Origin: Watersipora subatra
Lineage: Eukaryota; Bryozoa; Gymnolaemata; Cheilostomatida; Watersiporidae
Length of the DNA stretch: 64,000 bases
NCBI RefSeq assembly: GCF_963576615.1
Contig: NC_088711.1
Coordinates: 21,794,182-21,858,181 of the forward strand
Direction of reading: 5' to 3'
Below are positions 62,001-64,000 of this stretch, one piece after another. Each line of letters begins with the position of its first letter. Position 1 is the stretch's first letter. The notes beneath the pieces are model-generated. The model worked only from the letters and a program-made list of their open reading frames with translations. It did no database searches and had not been told where the DNA came from. The position numbers and the translations under genes are program-made.

Positions 62001-63926
62001 GACAAATAAATAGCGGAAAACTACACAAGATCTTACTTCACAATATAATTCGACCTTTTAATACAGATTTTAGTTTCTTTTATTTCATCATTTTTGTTGA
62101 GAATTCTAATAAATAGTAATTTATTAAAGCACTTTTGTTTGTGAAATATTAGAATCAAGTCTTGAGTTCTTTACTAAATTCAAATACGATTAAAACTTTC
62201 ATATACAGTCATATGCCAAAGTATGGAGTCACCCAGTTATTTTTCATATTCTTTCCTTTCCAGACTCAATAACTTCTCTCTAATTCGATAACCTTGTATA
62301 TCAATCTAATCCTCAAAGTGCGCTCTTTCTTTTGATGCTAATCTCTTTGCTATGAAAAACATCACAATTTTGCTAACAGCTCAACTCTTCAAAGTCGAAA
62401 TTATTTAAAAAAAAACTCAAAAGTCGACGCGGCCATATAAATCTGTCATAACATGAAAATTAATTGGAAAACTGAAAATTGCATCTTTTTCAGCACAAAA
62501 TATCATTTCTAATGGTTTATAAAATAGCTAGCTTTACAAAATTCTTCTATTCCATAAAAATGGAAAAACAAAATGGTTTAGTGAAATAATTTCTAAATCA
62601 ACCCTAAAGTGCAGGAGATTACTGACTATAAAACAAAAAAATAATGTTATACATGTTTTGCGACCTATTATGTTAGTCATATACATCATAGTGAGCACTG
62701 AAACCTGTCATCTTATTAGCTTTATTATTTCACAATACAGAGGAAATGTTTCCATCAAGTACCACGGAGAGCTATGAGTAGGATTGTAGAAGTTGTCTGA
62801 TCAATGCTCGTTTGTATTTGTTGAAGCTTAGATTTAGGAGGTTTTTTGAGAGTTTGTATAAAATAAAAGTGTTGACTTGGGCTAGTTCTATTTTAGCTAA
62901 AAAAATGCGTTTCTAGACCTAATACTTACTGAGAAACTTCTGAAACTAAAAGCGCCTGTAAAAAAGGTAGTTGGGTAAGGGTAACTAACCAATCAGATCG
63001 GTTGATCAAAAACTTTGCTAAAATGCTTTTGATTGAAGGAAACAAAATCAGAAACTCCTGGAGATTTCACATAACAAAATTCATGTAGATTGTGTTACTC
63101 ATTTCATAGCAACAACAAAAATTAAACCAGACACTTGGCTCCAACAACTTTGCTTTCGTTTTTTATTACTAATTTTGTAAGAATAAAAAAACACTCAATT
63201 GGGGAAAATAGGGTTTCAAATAGAGTGTGTATCTAGTAGAGAGTTTGGTGGAGAACACAATTAAAAATTATTTAGCTATTGTTAGTGGTTGCCATAAAAC
63301 AACCAGATGAACGACGCAATGTTAACAAACCGGCGGGAGCGGCTTGCCAACTTTAAAGAGTTAATACCTCAGTCACCAGCAATCTTCAAAAATTATGGTT
63401 TTATCGCTGAGCTTTGAAATGTATATTTTTTGTCTGAATAAAACGTCAATCAAAGATATACAATAGAGATCCTAAAAATTAGCTCTATCGTATGCATGCT
63501 TGGATGCACATCAGACTAGCACAATGTATTTATTCAATTACCTGCACCAAGTTTGGCGACACTAGCATCATTGAAAGCATCTTCACAAGATTCCACCTCA
63601 GAGATTGTCACGTCAAATACCACAACGATCTTGCAAGCGCCTAGAAATGTTGCCGATAGAATCTGCGGAGCAGGTGCAGTGAAGACAAGTTGTTGGGTCG
63701 TGTATACAGCTCTAAAACACAAGTGCAATGAGCAAACACCTACCGGTGTGAAAATGAAAAAATGGAAATGAGATTTTTACAGGCAAACGGGGCACACTTA
63801 CCGTTCCTCAGGAAATACAAATCGTGGGTCATTAATAGCAAAGGAGACATCGAGGGTTATTCCAAAGTCTAGCTGCTTACGTAAGGAAGTTGGAATGATG
63901 CAATGGACAGTCGTTGAGTCTATCAC
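30663..63926 (-). CDS. REJ-module / GAIN-GPS / SEA single-pass receptor, 5' end outside window
   Basis: Thirty-one exons read from 63926 down to the stop at 30663-30665 give 1417 residues in one frame with every intron phase matching. Order by in-window residue: IPT-like C-terminus (1-45); long REJ region (about 46-900: PAPQILSA, SCEDAF, CSDLTYTWTVEL, GQEISLDASESLDPDK, VTVNAPP, SPEQGIALTDEFVLE); furin-like RKKR at 834-837; GAIN-like part (about 852-1037); GPS motif (1038-1080); Ser/Thr linker (1097-1160); SEA-like domain (about 1160-1300, with GSIKVEF); one membrane helix (about 1307-1331); tail of about 86 residues with DDYELKK. REJ proteins include sea-urchin sperm receptors and polycystin-1. 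Here the protein stops after one helix, so it is no polycystin channel. A ligand-binding or adhesion receptor is likely; ligand unknown. The N-terminal part lies beyond 64 kb. Confidence 0.9.
30875..30976. repeat. Near-perfect palindrome with polypurine arm
   Basis: TGGCTCTCTTGGG ... CCCCAAGAGAGCCA with inner GGGGGAGAGAGAGAGGAGCT facing CCCCTCTTTCTTCC. About 45-50 bp per arm, almost no loop. Both strands show false ORFs over it. Confidence 0.85.
31080..31200 (-). repeat. tRNA-derived SINE head
   Basis: Reverse strand: GTAGAATGACTAGGATGATA ... TTGGTTCGAATCCATGTG, a good box B. Confidence 0.6.
31308..31735. repeat. Dispersed duplication A, in receptor intron 30
   Basis: About 400 bp similar, same orientation, to 40048-40480 (shared: AATGCTTAGTTCAGTTATTT, TTTTAACTGTGCACTTTA). 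Ends with one unit resembling the 40-bp satellite. Confidence 0.75.
32033..32200 (-). CDS. Receptor exon 30, cytoplasmic tail
   Basis: Acceptor GCTACAG, donor GTGAGTGT, phase 1 to 1. LPIVDDYELKKTKVSPDEEA, then LYGPAPVAHQ and RPSSTKK. Two Tyr in acidic settings; SRPSST could be phosphorylated. Confidence 0.88.
32570..32995. repeat. Fold-back MITE, copy 1
   Basis: Arms of about 130 bp (TTTTATCAGAAAGTATCAAC ... CCAGGATGTTTCAAGATTAA, mirrored at 32860-32990) around a short centre. Same family at 48680-49110; a solo arm at 56486-56650. Confidence 0.8.
33113..33262 (-). CDS. Receptor exon 29, transmembrane helix
   Basis: Acceptor TTATTCCAG, donor GTGAGTAC, phase 1 to 1. LIIGIAIGCSLLTILIVVIV runs on into AAVII, one hydrophobic helix; KKNNANNK follows as the stop-transfer. 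Intracellular after that. Confidence 0.93.
33430..33620 (-). repeat. tRNA-derived SINE (1 of 3 adjacent)
   Basis: Reverse strand: GGGTAGCGCAGTTGGTAGCA, a clear box A. Tail side has TCTGTTTGTTTGTCTG on the + strand. Confidence 0.75.
33660..33830 (-). repeat. tRNA-derived SINE (2 of 3 adjacent)
   Basis: Reverse strand: GATGTGGTGCAGTCGGAGTG ... GTCTGGGTTCAATCCCCGCG, a near-canonical box B. Confidence 0.78.
33855..34075 (-). repeat. tRNA-derived SINE (3 of 3 adjacent)
   Basis: Reverse strand: GTCAGCTGGCGCAGTTGTTC ... GGGAAGTTCAAATCCTGTAC. The three fill the intron between receptor exons 28 and 29. Confidence 0.78.
34103..34312 (-). CDS. Receptor exon 28, SEA-like part 2
   Basis: Acceptor TTGTATAG, donor GTAAGTTA, phase 1 to 1. 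GSIKVEFELLPGG looks like the SEA G/S-V-V-V cleavage strand; later NLETRVLAGALIPIGG and EPLVIEVNEKEL. Confidence 0.87.
34797..35009 (-). CDS. Receptor exon 27, SEA-like part 1
   Basis: Acceptor ATCATTGTCAG, donor GTATTTTT, phase 1 to 1, 70 codons. DLRSVSISFRID, then VLLWLNDVMNVSESRLINLL, leading into the GSIKV motif of exon 28. Confidence 0.85.
35616..35687 (-). CDS. Receptor exon 26, linker
   Basis: Acceptor ATTCATACAG, donor GTAAACTC, phase 1 to 1. WLGTNAVTVNSISPTVFN with N-glycosylation-type sites NAT and NAS. Its duplicate at 37573-37650 is dead. Confidence 0.78.
36232..36288 (-). CDS. Receptor exon 25, Ser/Thr linker copy B
   Basis: Acceptor CATTTTGCCAG, donor GTAAGTTCG, phase 1 to 1, 57 bp. 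ILVTNMTSTTQSTSSSVAT; nearly the same as exon 24, two residues changed after the split codon. Confidence 0.75.
36590..36735 (+). repeat. Dispersed repeat in duplication copy 1
   Basis: CTAGCTGAATGCAGGGCCGT + GCCCGGGTAATAAAAAAGTC, then an AT-rich body ending in CTAACTTTTAAACTTC. Twin at 38565-38705. Confidence 0.65.
37475..37572 (+). repeat. tRNA-derived SINE at duplication junction
   Basis: TTTAGCCTTGTGGTTAGGTG ... AAGATCAATTCCAGTACG, tail TTTTTCATTGTAAAACTTTA, cut by the junction with copy 2. Confidence 0.7.
37573..37650 (-). pseudogene. Dead duplicate of receptor exon 26
   Basis: Nearly the same as 35616-35687. The acceptor AG has become TG, the donor GT has become AT, and the first full codon TGG is now TAG. 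It cannot be spliced or read through, so it is a fossil exon inside the intron between exons 24 and 25. Confidence 0.85.
38187..38243 (-). CDS. Receptor exon 24, Ser/Thr linker copy A
   Basis: Acceptor CATTTTGCCAG, donor GTAAGTTGG, phase 1 to 1, 57 bp. LMVTNLTSTTQSTSSSVAT. Duplicate of exon 25, made by the 2 kb tandem duplication. Confidence 0.75.
38745..39368. repeat. 28-bp minisatellite in duplication copy 2
   Basis: About 22 units of GTGAATTTAGTGTGTTTACT + GTAAGAGT. Copy 1 has a single unit at the matching place (about 36777-36800). Confidence 0.92.
39748..39905 (+). repeat. tRNA-derived SINE, complete tail
   Basis: CTTAGCCTAATGGTCAGGTG ... GTCGTGAGTTCGATGGGG, tail TTTACTCACTGTAACTGGAC and AGATTTATATAAAT. 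Confidence 0.75.
39965..40020 (-). CDS. Receptor exon 23, after GPS
   Basis: Acceptor TCTTTGTAG, donor GTAAGTAC, phase 2 to 1. Completes FAVFEGAEII, matching the 'FAV' strand that normally follows the GPS cleavage point. Confidence 0.82.
40048..40480. repeat. Dispersed duplication B, in receptor intron 22
   Basis: Partner of 31308-31735, carrying extra small insertions. Runs straight into the 40-bp minisatellite. Confidence 0.75.
40470..40797. repeat. 40-bp minisatellite touching a splice donor
   Basis: About 8 units of TAAAGTGGAGAAACTTGAGA + ATGAAGAGAGAGATTAACAC. The last unit runs into the donor of the GPS exon (AAACTTAC = GTAAGTTT on the coding strand). Confidence 0.9.
40799..40920 (-). 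CDS. Receptor exon 22, GPS motif
   Basis: Acceptor TTTATTGTAG, donor GTAAGTTT, phase 0 to 2. In this frame it reads CRGWDSQLNDW, then DRFCLAA and AVCSCYSTGYF: C-x2-W-x6-W-x4-C-x14-C-x-C, a GPS motif. The longer ORF in another frame here is a shadow. Confidence 0.88.
41967..42102 (-). CDS. Receptor exon 21, GAIN strands before GPS
   Basis: Acceptor CTTTTGCAG, donor GTAAGAATA, phase 2 to 0. DIVAIHLINPSTFAFTTV and LTSPIQFTIQLT resemble the 'v..l.l.......l..pi.i.i' strands of GAIN domains. Confidence 0.85.
42158..42538. repeat. 18-bp minisatellite
   Basis: About 21 units of CTCACTATAGCAGATAAT in receptor intron 20. ORFs on both strands are products of the 6-codon period. Confidence 0.93.
42820..42971 (-). 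CDS. Receptor exon 20, Cys-rich GAIN segment
   Basis: Acceptor GTCCTTCTAG, donor GTGGGTAT, phase 0 to 2. EWNCTDGETCYGGCLATG has three closely spaced Cys, then NYDILTASSDAIEPYVSA. Confidence 0.82.
43110..43262. repeat. 30-bp minisatellite
   Basis: About 5 units of GTCAATATACAACCAGTACA + AATATTATTG, receptor intron 19. Confidence 0.85.
43459..43570 (-). CDS. Receptor exon 19, GAIN-like
   Basis: Acceptor TCTTTGCAG, donor GTTAGTAT, phase 2 to 0. FRAHLTAFDSLANASMTV, then SCADCEE with a C-x-x-C. Confidence 0.8.
43914..44068 (-). CDS. Receptor exon 18, GAIN-like
   Basis: Acceptor ATATTTCAG, donor GTGAGGTT, phase 0 to 2. ESMMLVQVTALEETAEED, then FFDTLELIWQGVCAGIVSG. Confidence 0.82.
44281..44520. 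repeat. 26-bp minisatellite
   Basis: About 8 units of TAAGAGCATAACTTTGCCTT + ATATGT, with 30-bp variants. Confidence 0.85.
44676..44749 (-). CDS. Receptor exon 17, furin-like site
   Basis: Acceptor TTCTTGCAG, donor GTAAACTAG, phase 1 to 0. The 24 codons include NSRKKRATEE, a consensus furin/proprotein convertase motif. Confidence 0.8.
44886..45130. repeat. 38-bp minisatellite
   Basis: About 5 units of CAGCTTCAGGCAGCGAGTAT + CTGTATGACTCAACACAA. Confidence 0.8.
45325..45545. repeat. 23-bp minisatellite
   Basis: About 9 units of CTCACAAGCACCTGCTCACT + TCT; gives a false 143-codon ORF. Ends about 45 nt from exon 16. Confidence 0.9.
45590..45759 (-). CDS. Receptor exon 16
   Basis: Acceptor GTATATAG, donor GTAAGAAT, phase 2 to 1. 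PEGCADNLNSARDTLLLT and STSQQLMNKSTEVIQ, likely helical, as in the post-REJ linker of polycystin-like proteins. Confidence 0.85.
46097..46229 (-). CDS. Receptor exon 15, helical part of REJ
   Basis: Acceptor TTGTCGACAG, donor GTGAGTTTC, phase 1 to 2. Encodes an Ala/Lys-rich, probably helical stretch (GMDIAKNEAKNTLSK). Confidence 0.82.
46524..46673 (-). CDS. Receptor exon 14, REJ
   Basis: Acceptor TAATTTTAG, donor GTAAGTTTG, phase 1 to 1. SFSFRVIVCDQQGAC, then VSVSDVELND, the last strand of the REJ Ig-like array. Confidence 0.88.
47244..47421 (-). CDS. Receptor exon 13, REJ
   Basis: Acceptor AAACTTCAG, donor GTAGGGAG, phase 0 to 1. SPEQGIALTDEFVLEVSG, then DDFPLFFKFIS is the signature 'P.sG.al.t.F.l ... 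D.d.Pl.y.f'. A 32-bp minisatellite starts next to the acceptor. Confidence 0.92.
47429..47768. repeat. 32-bp minisatellite touching a splice acceptor
   Basis: About 10 units of AATAAAACTACCCCTAATAG + AGAGTTCATTTA. Starts 8 nt from the exon 13 acceptor. Confidence 0.88.
47769..48259. other. Receptor intron, no feature
   Basis: AT-rich, nothing recognised. Confidence 0.5.
48260..48477 (-). CDS. Receptor exon 12, REJ
   Basis: Acceptor GCTTCCGCAG, donor GTTGGTTC, phase 1 to 0. LKGGATYRLVLTVAHQ and IDVTVNAPP match the REJ 'agttY.f.l ... v.vN.pP' pattern. Confidence 0.9.
48680..49110. repeat. Fold-back MITE, copy 2
   Basis: Same family and orientation as 32570-32995: arms with GGATGTTTCAAGATTGAAAT and its mirror CTTGAAACATCCTGGCAGTC. 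Confidence 0.8.
49162..49340 (-). CDS. Receptor exon 11
   Basis: Acceptor TTTCATGTAG, donor GTTTGTCC (weak), phase 2 to 1. SILVQVKEGQPPSVTIEP, then GEDLYIVARIS and FTASWSSS, a PKD-type strand set. Confidence 0.85.
49645..50290. repeat. 30-bp minisatellite
   Basis: About 21 units of GTCCTAGAACATCTACTATC + TTACAGTGTA. The 236-codon ORF over it is a 10-codon repeat artefact. Confidence 0.93.
50291..50902. other. Receptor intron, no feature
   Basis: AT-rich, nothing recognised. Confidence 0.45.
50903..51066 (-). CDS. Receptor exon 10
   Basis: Acceptor TGCTCTGCAG, donor GTGAGTTG, phase 0 to 2. CEIPDPGQDGTYVQF, then PPYTLDTLSLYRFTLH, the 'Y.F.l' strand of REJ. The preceding intron is 5.1 kb because of the hAT insertion. 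Confidence 0.85.
51180..51335. repeat. TA-rich tract at end of SINE
   Basis: Irregular TATA runs; false ORFs on the minus strand. Confidence 0.6.
51336..51500 (-). repeat. Decayed tRNA-derived SINE
   Basis: + strand shows the family tail reversed (AGCTATAACGATAAAGTTTT) and box B remnant CTGGATTTGATCTCGGAG. Confidence 0.55.
51745..51832 (-). repeat. Dispersed repeat, 'GCCTGGCGTTGC' copy
   Basis: Reverse strand begins CTAGGTGAATGCCTGGCGTT, followed by GCACAATTAATAAAATGG and TTTTTGCACAGAAAATTT. Confidence 0.65.
53047..53098. repeat. (AAT)n microsatellite
   Basis: About 16 units inside the hAT element. Confidence 0.9.
53160..54250 (+). pseudogene. Decayed hAT transposase (ZBED5/SCAND3-like)
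   Basis: Fragments in order resemble the hAT transposase core known from domesticated ZBED5/SCAND3/FAM200-type proteins: KLKQCKLAIEMDEST, then LKYLKMVTKGETILRTLIEY, IVAYNGALAMITQYRGF and VYRIFHKLLLVAKNLAS. The usual 'CTDGAPAM' is changed here to AYNGALAM, and the IHR/AL block is eroded. Stops and frameshifts throughout; about 86 codons are the longest open piece (53323-53583). Not a working gene. Confidence 0.75.
54278..55788. mobile_element. Nested DNA transposon, Tc1/pogo-like ends
   Basis: Ends CAGTAAGTCATCGACATACG and, reversed, CAGGTAATCGTCGACTTACA; flanked by TA on both sides. 1.5 kb, inside the hAT element and therefore younger. No recognisable transposase; several 70-120 codon minus ORFs lack motifs. 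Confidence 0.65.
56154..56269 (-). CDS. Receptor exon 9, PKD-like strand set
   Basis: Acceptor GCTAATTTAG, donor GTTAGTTA, phase 1 to 0. GQEISLDASESLDPDK and TYYVWTCEK are hallmark PKD/REJ strands. The donor is only 32 nt from the end of a hAT transposon. Confidence 0.9.
56486..56650. repeat. Solo arm of the fold-back MITE
   Basis: GCATTTTAACCGCGATCAAG ... GGCAGTCAGATCACTTTAAA matches only the right arm of 48680-49110. Confidence 0.75.
56835..57057 (-). CDS. Receptor exon 8, REJ
   Basis: Acceptor GATATTGTAG, donor GTATGTAGT, phase 0 to 1. FMWNSATADFSLEDFT, then LRGGKTYEITLMAIV and ASLTVTT. A + strand ORF over it is a shadow. Confidence 0.85.
57161..57382 (-). CDS. Receptor exon 7, REJ
   Basis: Acceptor TGACTGTTACAG, donor GTACACAG, phase 0 to 0, 74 codons. 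PGSTYQFSVYTTNHLG is the usual 'pGttYqf.v' strand; later LRLRAKVGKSECAEF. Confidence 0.9.
57830..58050 (-). repeat. tRNA-derived SINE
   Basis: Reverse strand: GAGTGGTGCAGTGGTTAGCA ... GCGAGTTCAAATCCTGTGC, well-kept boxes A and B; tail TCTGTCTGTCTGTTTGTC on the + strand. Confidence 0.8.
58410..59640. repeat. 22-bp minisatellite, 1.2 kb
   Basis: About 55 units of TACCAGCACCACCCTAACAT + CA, with higher-order blocks repeated (for example the AGCATCACACTAACATCTTA variant recurs four times). Receptor intron 6. Confidence 0.93.
59765..59924 (-). CDS. Receptor exon 6, REJ
   Basis: Acceptor GAAATTTAG, donor GTAAGTTTT, phase 2 to 0. GAPCSDLTYTWTVEL is the conserved C-x-x-L-x-Y-x-W strand pair. Confidence 0.9.
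60164..60445. repeat. 36-bp minisatellite
   Basis: About 8 units of ACAGTAAAAGACAACTGTCA + ACTAGTGACCATAGGA. Gives false ORFs of 205 (+) and 111 (-) codons because the period is 12 codons. Confidence 0.93.
60476..60561 (-). CDS. Receptor exon 5, REJ
   Basis: Acceptor TTTTCTTTAG, weak donor GTTGGC, phase 0 to 2. Ends GNCDSLDLR, continuing into the next exon as the REJ/PKD C-x-x-L-x-L segment. The donor lies about 30 nt from a 36-bp tandem array. Confidence 0.8.
60766..60927 (-). CDS. Receptor exon 4, REJ
   Basis: Acceptor GAAAATACAG, donor GTATGTATT, phase 0 to 0, 54 codons. DPECFVRGSGLMIVLGTDST, then LKEEAIRQRN, is the typical Cys / LG-x-D-x-T / AI pattern of REJ. Confidence 0.9.
61052..62929. 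other. Receptor intron 3, no gene or array seen
   Basis: 1.9 kb, very AT-rich. Confidence 0.5.
62930..62955 (-). CDS. Receptor exon 3, 26-nt microexon
   Basis: Acceptor CCTTTTTTACAG, donor GTAAGTATT. Its 26 bases convert phase 1 to phase 0, exactly what is needed between the neighbours, and give GAFSFRSFS. Without it the flanking exons do not join in frame. Confidence 0.75.
62956..63541. other. Receptor intron 2, nothing recognised
   Basis: AT-rich; no repeat. Confidence 0.5.
63542..63711 (-). CDS. Receptor exon 2, start of REJ region
   Basis: Acceptor GTGTTTTAG, donor GTAATTGA, phase 2 to 1. TAPAPQILSATFLG and IVVVFDVT match the usual opening of a REJ module; SCEDAF holds its first conserved Cys. 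Confidence 0.9.
63802..63926 (-). CDS. Receptor exon 1 in window, IPT-like end
   Basis: Acceptor TTTTGCAG, donor GTAAGTGT, phase 0 to 2. VHCIIPTS and FGITLDVSFAINDPRFVF resemble the C-terminal strands of an IPT/Ig-like domain. Earlier exons lie outside the window. Confidence 0.85.
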
Positions 63927-64000
63927 CTGCAAAAGAATAGCTAGTAGCTCAAAGGAGGTTTACGGAAACTGCGAATTAAAAATTATTTAAATAGCTTTGC

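Overview
The window is AT-rich eukaryotic (animal) DNA: GT-AG introns, genes spread over 10-33 kb, private minisatellites in many introns, tRNA-derived SINEs, fold-back MITEs and decayed transposons. The domain types (REJ/GPS/SEA receptor, chymotrypsin-fold protease) point to a marine invertebrate, probably a lophotrochozoan such as a bryozoan or mollusc; that placement is inference. I rebuilt the genes exon by exon, using reading frame, GT/AG sites and matching intron phases, because most single long ORFs here are shadows or run through tandem repeats.

Layout. (1) 1-12.5 kb, + strand: last three exons (1479-1729, 10522-11391, 12455-12525) of an unrecognised gene for a disordered, basic, Ser-rich protein. 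Its 8.8 kb intron is filled by a ruined Ty3/Gypsy retroelement (about 1.97-9.04 kb) and a fold-back element. (2) 12.5-17.4 kb: intergenic, repeats only. (3) 17372-29730, + strand: a complete nine-exon gene for a 416-residue secreted serine protease with signal peptide, two six-cysteine defensin/CLIP-like domains, a KR/IIGG activation site and a full catalytic triad with an elastase-like pocket. (4) 30663-63926, - strand and running off the right edge: 31 exons giving 1417 residues in one frame of a REJ-module receptor: REJ region, furin-like RKKR, GAIN-like region, GPS motif, Ser/Thr linker (one exon duplicated), SEA-like domain with a GSIKV motif, one transmembrane helix and a tail of about 86 residues. 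It has no polycystin channel part within the window, and it ends after the tail.

The protease and receptor genes converge tail to tail, 932 bp apart. Nothing shows that they work together: one looks like a secreted, proteolytically activated enzyme (immune or digestive), the other a surface receptor. The receptor introns hold a 4 kb hAT element with a nested DNA transposon, a 2 kb tandem duplication with one dead and one live exon, three adjacent SINEs and more than ten unrelated minisatellites, some touching splice sites.
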